From: Chrysomallon squamiferum
Lineage: Eukaryota > Mollusca > Gastropoda > Neomphalida > Peltospiridae
Direction of reading: 5' to 3'
Length of the DNA: 62,000 nt
Assembly (NCBI GenBank): GCA_012295275.1
Contig: CM022670.1
Location: 24,691,755 to 24,753,754, forward strand
Both the position numbers and the translations under genes were made by a program. How positions within the stretch are numbered: the first letter of the stretch is position 1; each line of letters starts with the position of its first letter. A model generated the notes under the pieces. The model saw only the letters and a program-made list of their open reading frames with translations, had not been told where the DNA came from and did not search any database. Shown in pieces: positions 34,594 through 46,344 of the stretch.

Positions 34594-35552
34594 CTCGATG
34601 ATCTACGCCGAAACATTTTAAGAAACTCCTTTTTAAATTTTTTGATAGTACGTATATAAACGAGACTGTTGATGGCATAGTTAAAGAACAATATTAGGTA
34701 AGTAATGGTCCAAATAAGATGTATATCTTCATCTTCACTGAAAGTTGTTCGTTTGTCAATCACATATATCACAGCATTAGGAAAAGACAAACAGACGTAA
34801 AGGATTGCCAAAAACACAAGTATTCTTGTTTCAGACGAATTTCTATCCACAACTCGCCAGCCATCGGTATTTGGCCCTTTTAAGCTTATTGCCAAAACAT
34901 TTGGATTGTGAACTAAACCTGAATGTTTAAGTTTACGGACTATTAATACAGAACACGTCATCATTATCGCAAATGGTAAAAGAGATAAAAACGACAAATT
35001 TAACCACACAAAGACTTCATCGTCATAATATTTCGTACTATTATTTCCTACAACTTCACATTCACGTTCGACATTTAGTTCGTACGTCCACAACAGATGG
35101 TTATTTAGTACACACGAAAGTGAGATTATAATAATTAGTTTCCATATAACACGTCTTGTAGTGCACCATGAATGAAATTGAAAAGGGAAGTATGTTTGCG
35201 TTAACCTCTCCACTGAAAGTGATACCAAAATCCATCCGGACAACTGCGGTAAAACGTAGGCAAGAAATTCGTGAATTTTACAACTTGCATCGCACAGAGT
35301 TCGTACATCATAGTCAAACGTGAACTTGATCCACAGTCTGCCGAGATTGTTGATCAAAACAGCGCTGTCAGTGATCGCTAAAACAAACAAATGAAAGTAG
35401 GTAGTCGACGACGTAACTTTCAGTTTTCTGAAAATCCACATCGCGGTAAAATTTCCAGTTAAACCAAGGATGAAAATTATAGGGCCACATATTTTCCAAA
35501 AATATGTTTCTATCTCGAGCATTTTGTTTTCTGCTTTGTCTGTTGCGTTCAT
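34594..35552 (-). CDS. GPCR B, exon 1: seven-transmembrane core
   Basis: Starts at ATG (MNATDKAENK, with an N-glycosylation site at residue 2) and ends TCGAG|gtatgt. It has TM1 N in GLTGNF, LAITDS in TM2, a TM3 Cys in DASCKIHEF, ERL at the DRY position, an ECL2 Cys, LSLLPF in TM5, CLSFP in TM6 and NYAINSLVY in TM7, where Ser replaces the NPxxY proline. ICL3 is longer than in A and C. Expected at the plasma membrane; ligand unknown. Residues from TM2 through ECL1 are nearly identical to A and C at the DNA level while the rest is clearly diverged. The start is supported by a ten-codon upstream ORF ending one base before it. Confidence 0.92.
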
Positions 35553-35553
35553 G

Positions 35554-35586
35554 TTAAGCGTTGATTTCTGTAGTTGACACAGTCAT
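35554..35586 (-). promoter_or_regulatory. Upstream ORF abutting the GPCR B start
   Basis: ATG to TAA codes MTVSTTEINA. The stop is one base (C) before the GPCR ATG, an arrangement suited to termination-reinitiation control. Confidence 0.45.
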
Positions 35587-35634
35587 GGTTAAGAATAAAA
35601 TGACGGGTTTGTGTCTGACACAGAGCAAATAAAG

Positions 35635-35651
35635 AAAGACACGGCTCACAA
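35635..35651 (-). promoter_or_regulatory. Shared upstream element, GPCR B copy
   Basis: Exact match to the 17-nt element before GPCR A (TTGTGAGCCGTGTCTTT). A clear TATA box is not visible; a TCAGAC initiator-like hexamer lies about 20 nt downstream. Confidence 0.6.
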
Positions 35652-35750
35652 ACCACGTTCGGCAGAATTGAATTACACGGCATATCCTTTTTAGTTCCTG
35701 GAAACCTAATCTGCATATGTATTACCTTCCCAGGATGTTAATGAAACGTG

Positions 35751-35800
<50 letters not shown>

Positions 35801-36796
35801 GAATTTTCTGTTGTAATATAAGAATGTGTGAACCAATCATGTTTCATGTAAAACTCATTCGAGCCCAACTGATCCAGAGTCATCTTTCAATCAATAATCT
35901 GACGTACTCGACTGCGCAATCAGTTCAAAACTTTTATTAAAACTTATTTATGTTATGATTTTTTTTTCTTTCGTTCATTTGTAGCTACGAAACTGTAATT
36001 TGTTATTTATTTTTTTTTTTTTGGCAACTTCACTGTTTTCGTTAGCTTTTCTGCTGATATATATTATTTTCAGTTTGTTATTGTTTTTTCTCTAGTATCA
36101 CGATTAAAACACTGTTATAGTCACAGACAAACGTGATTATCTACAAATATATGTTTTATTCTTCTGTGTATCATGTTTAGTTTTTTTGTCTGTGTGACAC
36201 TTGTTAATGTATATATATAAACAACCAAAAATATAACAAAAAACAAACTAAAATAATAAAAATCAAAATCAAATACTTCTGCAAATAATATGGGCTATAA
36301 AATATGGAATATAGTTATTGTTCGTCAATTTCCTTGACGTTGGTGAAAACAAAACTGCACTATTTACTCCCACTTTAAAATAAACCGATATTTGTATGCT
36401 CATATATATTTTATATTCATCTGTGTCTTAAAACATTTATACCGATCTCTATGCGTTTATATGTATCTTTATTTTCATTATATAATAAATGTTTGCAGTT
36501 AATTACAATGACTCTGTCATAAGGATCATAAAAATACTTTCATTTTTAAAAATCCTTTTGAATATTTTCGTAAGAAAATTATGATCTGAAAAAGGCGAAG
36601 CTGTCACGAATATAGGCACGCGAGCATAAAATCACCACTGCGCATGTTAACATTACACATTTATACAAACAAACGTCTAAACTGCTTACATGTGATTGAT
36701 CAACAGCACACACGCTATATTGCAATGCAAACCCTTTTTGTTTATTAAGGTGTCAACTGTCAATAACCTGAACGCCGGATATGTTACAAAACAGTT

Positions 36797-37204
36797 CACG
36801 ATCTGATTCAACGAGTGATTTAATGTTAAGTAATAAAATGGAAGAAAACAAAACAAAAAACAATGAAAAATACAAATAAACTGATTTAGGCGGTCTGATT
36901 CAAGGAGTGATTTAATATTAAGTAATAAAATGGAAAAAAACAAAAAAAGAACACAAAGAAAAACAAACGGATATCTGTTTCATAAACTGATTCAGGCGGT
37001 CTGATTCAAGGAGTGATTTAATATTAAGTAATAAAATGGAAAAAAACAAAAAAAGAACACAAAGAAAAACAAACGGATATCTGTTTCATAAACTGATTCA
37101 GGCGGTCTGATTCAAGGAGTGATTTAATATTAAGTAATAAAATGGAAAAAATACAACAAAAAACAAACAAACGGATACCTGTTTCATAAACTGATTCAGG
37201 CGGT
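36797..37204. repeat. Minisatellite, four units of 92-106 bp
   Basis: The phrase ggcggtctgattcaaggag recurs with spacings of about 92, 106, 106 and 98 bp. The two middle units are identical or nearly so. Confidence 0.93.
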
Positions 37205-38239
37205 CGTCACGTTCTTTCTTCATCTTTTTTCTGACCAGCGTACCAATGAATTACACGTTTTTGTTCAGACATATTATTATTATTATAATATACAGAATAA
37301 AACTGTAAAAAAAAAAAAAAAAAAAAAACCTACACGGAAAGATTAACTATTTTAAATAATTGACTAAGAAATAAAAACCTGAAACTTGTTACAGTATGAA
37401 TTATTTTTACTTCTAGATTAATTTAACGTGTAGTCCATCTCTAGATTACTGTCATAAATTTAGCGACCATTCCCACTCCAGAATACTGTTACAGTTTAAC
37501 GACTTCCCTGTGTACAGTACTTATACTATTTTAGCAAGAATTCTCTGTCTAGATTTTTCTATACCAATCATCCCCACTCTAGATTACTATTACTACAGAA
37601 CTTCACACAAAGACAACCATTTAACTTAAACCCACTCTCAAGATTAAGGTAAATAATTATCTGGATTACACTCACCACGTTAACAAGTTTTAAATTTACC
37701 TTATTGATTTAACGATCATTCCCTCCCTAGATTACTGTCACTGATTTTAATGTAGCTCATTTTTACTCGTTATCAGATCTATATTTCCAACGTACTTGTT
37801 CTACAAGATCGTAATTTCACCTTATGTATTTTAATCTTGTATAAAAGATCAAACAAATTAGACACAGTGTGAAAATAATGACGGTCTATAAAATTAACAT
37901 TACGTTATTTTATTTTTCAGTCTTTTTCTGCGTTAATAATTTTTATTGCTGTTTATTATTATTAGTAGTAGTAGTAGTAGTAGTAGTAGTATTTTATTTT
38001 ACTCTTTTTTTATGGTTAAAGCGTACTCATAGACGAGAGTATACTTTATAACTAATGAAATAAATTAATTAATAACTATAATAAATAAAGAAATAAATAA
38101 ATAAAATTGGAATACTCCTGATGCTTCTTTGAACGTCAGTTTCAGTGTACGTCATGATTTTAAATTGTAGACCTTGGAACTTAATCTTGTGAATCAGATT
38201 CACCACTATAAATGCTGTAAATGTGTGTATGATTTCTTA

Positions 38240-38289
38240 TCTGCGACGGACGCGCCCGCTGACCTGTCAGAAAGCGTGCCCGTCGCAGA
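38240..38289. ncRNA. Nested GC-rich hairpin (possible structured RNA or foldback)
   Basis: TCTGCGACGG (38240-38249) pairs perfectly with CCGTCGCAGA (38280-38289). Inside, ACGC (38250-38253) can pair with GCGT (38274-38277), and CTGAC (38259-38263) with GTCAG (38266-38270). The surroundings are strongly AT-rich. No RNA family is recognised. Confidence 0.3.
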
Positions 38290-38399
38290 CGTGCTTCACA
38301 ACAGCTTGCTCTGATTAGCACATTAATTTTTTTCACTTCACTTCACGTGTATGATTTCTATATATGTATATGAACACGTACCTGATTTCAAAATGAATA

Positions 38400-38858
38400 T
38401 ATTTTTTATACACAGACAGTATTATAACAAATGTGGCATACATTTTCATAGATATAAAACGAAAACTAATAATGATTTATTTATTATAAAACTACTGTCA
38501 AGTCATTACATTCTTTTCAACGAAACATTAATGCAGAATATTTCAACCAAGAAACTATTAAAAACATTTCTTTTGAATGACAAAAACGTTTAATTTATCA
38601 TTAAGGTAAGATCACAATGGTTCTTTTGAAGTAGGAATTAACATGAATTTAGCGAACCTTTTTAATTTCATTTAAAATGTGCATGCAACCGATAACTATA
38701 AAGATTAAAAGTGAAAAACTAAATTGATAACAAACATTACGTAGAGATTTCTTTAATGCAGTTCTTCCTGGTTAACTGACGTTTAAAGTCATATTTAATT
38801 TGTGTCTTCCTGTTGTTATGTTGTAAACGGTACATATTATATTTCTTCTTCCTCTTCT

Positions 38859-38860
<2 letters not shown>
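38400..38860 (-). repeat. Inverted paralogous segment, right copy (partner 23890-24350)
   Basis: Reverse-complement match to 23890-24350. The ATT microsatellite at about 38864-38917 borders it. Confidence 0.85.
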
Positions 38861-38917
<57 letters not shown>

Positions 38918-39330
38918 TGTTTATCGTCATCATCGACGTCGTTGCTAATGCTGTGTCACCACTGTACATTTTGATAAACGTGTAAATGTGTAATTTATAT
39001 TTTATACTCTGGAAAATACGAATTTAATATTTTATAAAATATGTTTGCTACCCAAATAACATCACTGGAAACAACTACATAGAAATGTCAAATTCTTATA
39101 TATTGTATTTTATTTATTCAGGTGAACCTCGAAATTAACTTACAGTAAAGAAGTAATTTAGCAAAGTATGTCTAGCATGTCACAAAAAATAGAAAATATA
39201 ATTATCGTGTTCACTTTTCTTGATTTATTTAATGTAACAGATTCTTCTTCCTATTCAATAACATTCAGAAAAGGAAGATATATTAAAATTACAGATTCTG
39301 ACACTGCGAATGAACAGTTACATGACTATA

Positions 39331-39735
39331 TAAGGTGTATCATAAAATTCCAAACATAGGAAAAATAAACGTTTTTATATGAAAAACCATTTTTGTTTAA
39401 ATAATATGCCATTATGTTGAAACCACATTTCAGTGCGTGTGCTCCACTGCTGAAGAACACGTTCAAACACAGATGGAGAGATATGCTTGTAATGGCGTTT
39501 GTGATACGTTGCTTGAAATGATTTGTGTTTTGTATCTTTTCCTGATAAACCAATGCCCCAAACGGTAAAAATCAAGTGGGGGTAAGGTCTGGAGATCTGG
39601 GAGGCCATTCCACTGGACCACGCTGACCAATCCACGCACCTGGAATCTGCTGATGTAACCAGTGACGTACGTGAATAGCAAATGAAGAAATACAATGTTA
39701 AAAACCATATGTATGGAAACTTATGGGACACCATG
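39331..39735 (-). mobile_element. Deleted mariner-family transposon
   Basis: TA-flanked ends are related: TAAGGTGTATCATAA on the left and, in reverse complement, CATGGTGTCCCATAA on the right. Inside on the minus strand is the C-terminal part of a mariner-like transposase, with PPRSPDLTP before a frame break and then SPSVFERVLQQW and FQHNG near the end. The SPDLTP block is part of the third catalytic motif region. At 405 bp, most of the gene is deleted. Confidence 0.78.
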
Positions 39736-40958
39736 TATAAAGCATCTACGGAAAAATGTCATACCTTAGATAACATTTTTTTTATGTGCATCAAACATAA
39801 ATAAACCTTGCACAGAAAATGCTTGAAATATAAATGAAGAAAAAAGTTAACAAAATCTCTGATATGTTAGATGGGTGAGTTTCTGTACACACGTGTGTCA
39901 GCCTGTCTGTATTTCTAGCTGAGTAAAATATATTCTAATATGTGTACTACTACAAATTTATGAAAATTCCATAAGAATGAACCTTAATAAACAAATTTTA
40001 TTCTAGTTTTTATATTATTATTATTATTTACATTACATTATACTACATTATTTTATTTTTATTTATTTATTTATTTTTTTTTTTTTTTTTTTTTTATTTT
40101 TTTTTATTTATTTATTTATTTATTTATTTTTTTATTTTTTTATTTATTTTATTATTATTATTTTTTTTTTTATCTTATTTACATTACATTACAGCTGGTA
40201 GCAGTATTTTTTTTTCTTCTTCAAAACATCAGAAAAATAGTAAATCACTGGTTAAACGGTATTTTTTCATTACTTTGAAAAGAAGACAGAAAAAAGATAA
40301 AACAAAAAATATTTAAGGGAAGTATGCAGAATATATTAGTCTATGTCTTCGTATCTTCACAGGTACACTTGAAATTAAAGTTTTACCTGCAAAGTAAGTA
40401 AAGAACGTGTCACGTATCACGACTCCTCCTACCTTAGAACACAGTCGTGTAACCAGATCAGGTCACTTCTTGCTCTAACTTAACGGGAGGGGGGAGTTAG
40501 AAGCACTTTGTTAGTAGGTCCAGACTTCACTAACTCTTCTAATAACAAGTATCATTTATCACTGACAATCCCTAAAACTATAAAAGTTACGGCAAACGTA
40601 GATATTAAAAGAAATCAAAGCTAAAAGAGTAACACGGAAGAGTTTGAAGTGCTGCGGTGCAGGCTGCGAGTGATGATTATAGAGAGTATGTCAGATGTAA
40701 TGTTCCCTTAACAGACCTGTGTCAAAGTCCAAGTCGTGTAACAACGTGTTTAGGTATAAAACATTGTTCTGTGTATTAATTTCTGGTTATCGTAAATAAT
40801 AGTGAAACTAATAGTATTGTAGTAGTAGTAGTAGTAGTATTAATAGTTGTAGAAGCGGCAGCTTAGGTAATAGTAACAATAGTAAGAAGAATAATTAGCA
40901 GCAGCATATGTAATAGTAGTAATAGCTTTAGTAGTGATGATGGTGTTGATATGTCAGT

Positions 40959-41025
<67 letters not shown>

Positions 41026-41675
41026 TGCGTGTGAATATATATTTCTTTACGAACCGAAAGGAAATTCCGTATAAAATGTATTAAAATTCAGAAAATTCGT
41101 CACATGCATTATGATTCCTGATAACATGAATTATCTCATGAGTTGTATAATATCAGCAGTGTTTTACCAACAGCAATAATACATGCGAAAACAGACTAAT
41201 GACAAGTCACAATCGTAACAAAGTAAAAACGTGACCGTTAATTTGAACTGGAATAACAGAAGGAAAATTGATAAAAAGGTTATAAATAATATTACGTTTC
41301 TTGTATTTTTACGACATTGAATACTTGAAATCGATACAGTGGAAAAAAGATAGTCGTTTTCCTTAAGGATAAACAGATGAAAAATATATTGTTCATTTTA
41401 TCTAATCCGGAAAACAAAATCCGCAATTAAGAAGCCTGATTAAGGAAAAAAAAATGGATGTTGCAGCTGCATGTAATTCACAGTTTTGAAATGTGTTAGA
41501 CGGTTTCAGTGGAGTTTAGTTGCACGATCAGTTTACTGTTTTGTCCCGTATATAGATCATAAACGTGCAGAGCAGACCAGTTTTTTTTTTTTTTTTTTAT
41601 TACAATTTCAAGTTATTTCCACGCATCATGTGAAGAGAAGAGAGAGTTTTTCTTCTCTAACATTTTTGTAAATAA

Positions 41676-41706
<31 letters not shown>

Positions 41707-41910
41707 CAGGGTGGCCCAAAAGTAGGTTTACAGTTATTACGTAGGCAATTTTATTTTAAAATATAAGCATGTTTCAAGCATTAAACAGAAACTGTTTAAT
41801 CTCTCAGGTCCTCCTTTAACATTGTATTTCATGTTAATTGTACTTAGCAAGTAACTTCGAGCATATAAACGATAGTTTGATAACTGTAAACCTACTTTCG
41901 GGCCACCCTG
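41707..41910. mobile_element. Mariner MITE with near-perfect 27-bp inverted ends
   Basis: The left end starts CAGGGTGGCCCAAAAGTAGG. The right end in reverse complement starts CAGGGTGGCCCGAAAGTAGG; both continue TTTACAG. TA duplications flank it within (TA)n. Length is 204 bp, with no coding sequence. Confidence 0.93.
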
Positions 41911-42765
41911 TATATATTGAGTTTTACCTTTAAAGAAAATAATATATGTATAAATAAATGTTGATTTTTAATACACGTATTATTCAAATTATGTCTTTCT
42001 TTTGGTTAACAGTAATTCTAGCAGTTGTGGCGGAAGTCGTAGCACAAGCATTATAAGCAGTAGTAGTAGCAGCTGCAGCAGAAGTAGTAGTAGTAGAAGT
42101 ATCAGCAGCCACGGTGGTGGAAGTAGTAGTAGTAGTAGTAGTAATAGTTTTGTATCCATTTTAGTTGTGCAGAATGTCAGTTAGGTCATCGGTTAAAATA
42201 ATTAAAACAGATGGGAATTGTACGATTTCTGTTTTTTAGACGGAAAAATTTTAACGTGTCGTTAATCTACAGAATATAATTAACATAATTCGACAGACAC
42301 CTTCCACTCTTTCCTGTGTGTAAAACAGCCTCTGAATTGTGGGCGGTTTATCTGGGGTTAAATTTAGTTAACCATTTACAATGTACTTTCGATTTAAAAA
42401 AAAAAAAAAGCATCATTTCAAATATAAAAAGAATATATACTTATTTATATATTTAAATTCACAAATTAAAAAGAAGAAAAAAAAATGTAAGAAATGAAGA
42501 AAAAAGAAAAGAAATTAAAAAGGGTTTGTAATAATAAAAAAAATAGTAAATAAAGAAAAAATAAAGAAAAACTGACATGCATTCTACTACAGGTTTATGA
42601 GGAAGTATGTGTACAATAAGCAAAAGAGTGTTTATTATAATGTTGTTATTGTTACAAAACAGTAGTTCTCGCTTTATATATTATACCTCGCAGGGATAAA
42701 AAAAATAATAATAATAAAAAATAAAATAAATAAAATAAGAGAATAAATAAATTAGTATTATCAGT

Positions 42766-42804
<39 letters not shown>

Positions 42805-43220
42805 TTTTTCTTTTTTCTATTCGAATGCTATTCATGCCGACTATTAGTTTATAATTATGTGTGATAAAATTATGATTATTACGTAGGAACATTTATTAAC
42901 AGACACACAGCTGCAATGATGATATGACCAAATGGAATCATGATATTTATCTAATAAAGATTAGATAATTAAAAAGAGAAATATAAAGAAACAGGCCAGA
43001 ATTTGTATAATGGATTTTTATTTTTTTTACTTTTATTTATTTTTTTTTTTTTTCATTTTTTATTTTTGTACAAAATAATAAAATTACTTCATATTTATAT
43101 TTACATTATATTACAAATAAATATTATAGCACAAAAATGTCAAATAAAAACACATTTTCTCATTTCACCGCTATATGTGAAAAATTTAAATATTTTCCAC
43201 TGTGACATATTTAAGCATGT

Positions 43221-43569
43221 TTATAAATGTATGATGAATTCCGTGGTTATGGGTGATTTGTGAGAGAGCAGGAATGCTTTTCTCAATGTCTCAGCACTGG
43301 CTGGCTTATCACAGGCCGAAAAACTGATGTTGCACACTGCGTGAGTGATGTGGGACGATTCTTTGTTCAATGTTTGATCAAATGCAGATCCGTTTAACAG
43401 CGCACAGTTGTTTACACATGTTTTTGGCAAGATATGATCTTTTATTTCAATATTTACACTAGTGTCTCGCTCTCTGTCCAGTTTAGAAATACGATTAAAA
43501 TTACGATCAAATATTGTGCTTTCAGTGGTTTCTGTTTCAGTTCTCAATGACATGGTGCTCTGAGAATTC
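43221..43569 (-). CDS. GPCR C, exon 2: cytoplasmic tail
   Basis: Acceptor tttttttcag, then GAATTC; joining gives AG|G AAT TCT in frame, 1242 nt in total, 413 residues plus stop. The tail has about 116 residues and no membrane segment. The end holds CNISFSACD and SPITTEFIIHL, aligned with the tail end of GPCR B. Here the terminal IHL fits a class II rather than class I PDZ ligand. A long poly(T) (minus strand) lies before the acceptor. Confidence 0.85.
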
Positions 43570-43572
43570 CTG

Positions 43573-43606
<34 letters not shown>

Positions 43607-43643
43607 TAATGATACGTGGTAAAAAGAGATTGTTCGTTCGCCT

Positions 43644-43678
<35 letters not shown>

Positions 43679-44366
43679 TTATTTTTTTATTATTATTATT
43701 TTTTTTTTTTTTGAGGAGTATCTTTAAAAATGTGATTTCATTTATGGATGTGGTGTGTTAAAATGTGGTCTGACGTTTTCATGTATGGTAAAATGTGGCA
43801 AAATATTCGCTGGCTATTTTTAAGAATGGTTAAATAAAATAATTTTTGATATAATGATACATTGTTATAAAAAAAAAAACAGGTTTGATATTGATGTACA
43901 GTGTAAAATCAGATTTGAAATTAAATTCCATATTTTTATATATCGTTCAGGAATATATTTGAAACAGTGTTTTACGGTAAAATAAAATTTCATATTTTCA
44001 AAGAGGATAAAACAAAGTTGGTTTTTTACTCTGTGGTAATATGTGGGTTGATGTTTTAAAATACATTTTCAGATTGTTTATGCGGATAATGTGTCGTAAT
44101 ACAATATTCGCTGTTGTGTATAGCACGATGTTTAGAAGACAATCTATAAGTTACAGAACACACACACATATATATCAAACTTTTTTGTGATTGTTTCTTT
44201 TATTTGTTATGTTTATTAGTTTTGATTAATAATATTTATTTATTTAATTTCAATTGCTACAAATGAAAGCAAGAGAAAATACGCATATATATAAATAAAT
44301 AAGTAAATTGTTGCTATGGTGGCGGTGGTATTATCATTATTTTTATTGTAGTTTCTGTTATTATCC

Positions 44367-44410
<44 letters not shown>

Positions 44411-45179
44411 AGAAGTACTATTAGTAGTAGTGGTAGTAGCAGTAGTGGTAGTGGTAGTAGTAGTAGTAGTAGTAGTAGTAGAAGTACTTTCTTTCTACCA
44501 AAATATTTTTAAAACAAAAATGAACGGGATAACGTAAAGTAAATTTCAAGGTTTTTGTAAAATATGATATTATATGAAACTTTTAAATTTCAAAACTGAA
44601 ATGAATACAGTTCGTAATATATATTTAATTGTTGAAATATTGCCATGAAAAAATAAATTATATTATTTACATTCTTAACAGTGACCAGGAGTCGAAGATT
44701 AAAATTTTAAAACGCTCGTTAATATTTTTCCAACTTAAAATTGTACCTGCTCATCATTGTTGATCGTTTTCTTTTGATGTAATTTTTTTTTATTATTAAA
44801 TTTTAAATTATTATTAATGTATAGATATTTGATTTGGTTTTCATTAAATCTTTGTTTGGAAGTATAGTGGGATTCTTCTTGTAATTTAATCTCAAAGTAT
44901 GATTTTTATATTAATGAATAATGCGAATCAAATTTCCATCAGATATGTATGTATGTATGTATGGACCTATCTATCTATCTATGTTGTACGCATGTATGTG
45001 TGTATGTGTTTATGTGTATATGCATTTATGTATGTATGCTTGAATATATGCATATATATTTGTATGTATGTCTGTATGCAAGCATGTATGCATGTATGGA
45101 TGATTGTATTGTATGTAAATATGAATGTGTGTATGCATTTTTGTGTATATTAGTGTTCATGTATCAATTTATGCATGTG

Positions 45180-45228
<49 letters not shown>

Positions 45229-45360
45229 ACGTACAATATTATCGTGTATTTGTAAATTCTCTACAGGTACCAAGAATTTGGATTTGTTTTAGTTGTTTAC
45301 ATGGTTAATAATAAAGTTAGTTTTCAAAAATTAAAACAGATTTTTTTTTCTAATACACAC
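43570..45360 (-). other. GPCR C intron (1791 bp)
   Basis: Donor AG|gtgtgt, acceptor tttcag, phase 2. Contains TTTA repeats (about 43642-43685), (ATT)n then AGT-type triplets (about 44374-44485), GTAT repeats near 44945-45100 and (CA)n at about 45183-45224. Confidence 0.85.
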
Positions 45361-46253
45361 CTCGATGAATTCCAGTGAATCATTTTCAGGAACTCTTTTA
45401 TGAATTTCTTGTGGGTACGCATGTAGACAAGACAGTTGATGGCGTAATTACACAACATGATCAGGTAAGTAATGGTCCAGACAAGATTAATTATTGAATC
45501 GCAGTCTACGTGTTCGTCGCAAGTAATCACTGCTTCAACGACGTATGTCACAGTGTTTGGAAAAGACAGACAGATGTAAAGTATTGATAGGTAAACTAAA
45601 ATACGTGTCTCAATGGCGTTACGCGTGTGTGAAAAAGCTGAGATGGAAAGTCTGCGGTTTATCATAACCGAACATATCAGCATGATGACAAATGGCAGAA
45701 GTGATAAAACACATAAATTTATCCAGATAAATATTTTCTCATCGTAATACTTCAGACCGTCCGTTGCTGTAATTTCACACACAGAACTGTTATTTTTCGA
45801 AACAATTCCGTAGGTCAACGGCAGAGGAATGTGTAAGCAGCCGAAAACTAAAACTATGAAAACCAGTTTCCATATAGCAATTTTGATGGTACACCAGTTC
45901 CTGAACTCAAAAGGGAAGTAAACGCTTATAAATCTTTCGCATGCAAGAGAAACGACGATCCATCCTGAATAAACGGGTAAAACGTAGGAAAGAAATTCGT
46001 GAATTTTACAACTTGCACCGGACACATTTCGTACATCATAGTCAAACGTGAACTTGATCCACAGTCTGCCGAGATTGTTGATCAAAACAGCGCTGTCAGT
46101 GATCGCCAAAACAAACAAATGAAAAGTGGCTGTGGTCGACGTTATTTTCAGCTTCTTGAAGATCCACAAGGCAATAAAATTGCTTGTTAAACCAAAAACC
46201 AAAATGACAGCACCACAGACTATCCAAAGCCCCTTAACAGTTTGATCGAACAT
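45361..46253 (-). CDS. GPCR C, exon 1: seven-transmembrane core
   Basis: Starts at ATG (MFDQTVKGLW), in register with GPCR A, and ends TCGAG|gtgtgt. Class A landmarks are the same as in A: LAITDS, CKIHEF, ERF, LSLLPF, CLSFP, and NYAINCLVY with Cys for the NPxxY proline. ECL2, TM5, TM6 and TM7 are almost identical to A, but ICL2 and TM4 (FPFEFRNWCTIKIAIWKL) differ sharply and are closer to B. Unlike A it keeps an open frame into the donor and has a tail exon, so it looks like the intact member of the pair. Ligand unknown. Confidence 0.92.
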
Positions 46254-46291
46254 GATAGAATTAGTGTCCTGTACCAGGACAGAATGAATTT

Positions 46292-46297
46292 TCACAT
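46292..46297 (-). promoter_or_regulatory. Start-stop upstream ORF (ATGTGA) of GPCR C
   Basis: Same position and sequence as in GPCR A. Confidence 0.5.
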
Positions 46298-46344
46298 TGA
46301 TTATGTATGCAAGTGTCAACTTTAACTTGGTGACGAAAAGAGAC

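Larger units (their letters stand above)
35652..38399. other. Interval upstream of GPCR B
   Basis: Holds (GT)n at about 35752-35798, a 106-bp minisatellite (36797-37204), diverged tandem copies of a ctagattactgtca motif (about 37410-37760), TAG triplets near 37965-37990 and a nested hairpin (38240-38289). No gene recognised. Confidence 0.6.
38861..43220. other. Interval downstream of GPCR C
   Basis: Holds (ATT)n at about 38864-38917, a mariner remnant (39331-39735), TTTAT and poly(T) tracts at about 40054-40170, (GT)n at about 40965-41024, a mariner MITE (41707-41910), AGT/AGC triplets near 42012-42150, and AAAT/TTTA tracts near 42700-42806. No gene supported. Confidence 0.6.

Noticed and set aside
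36797-37204. The regular 106-bp repeat considered as a CRISPR array
   Set aside because: Units are contiguous without unique spacers and the genome is eukaryotic.
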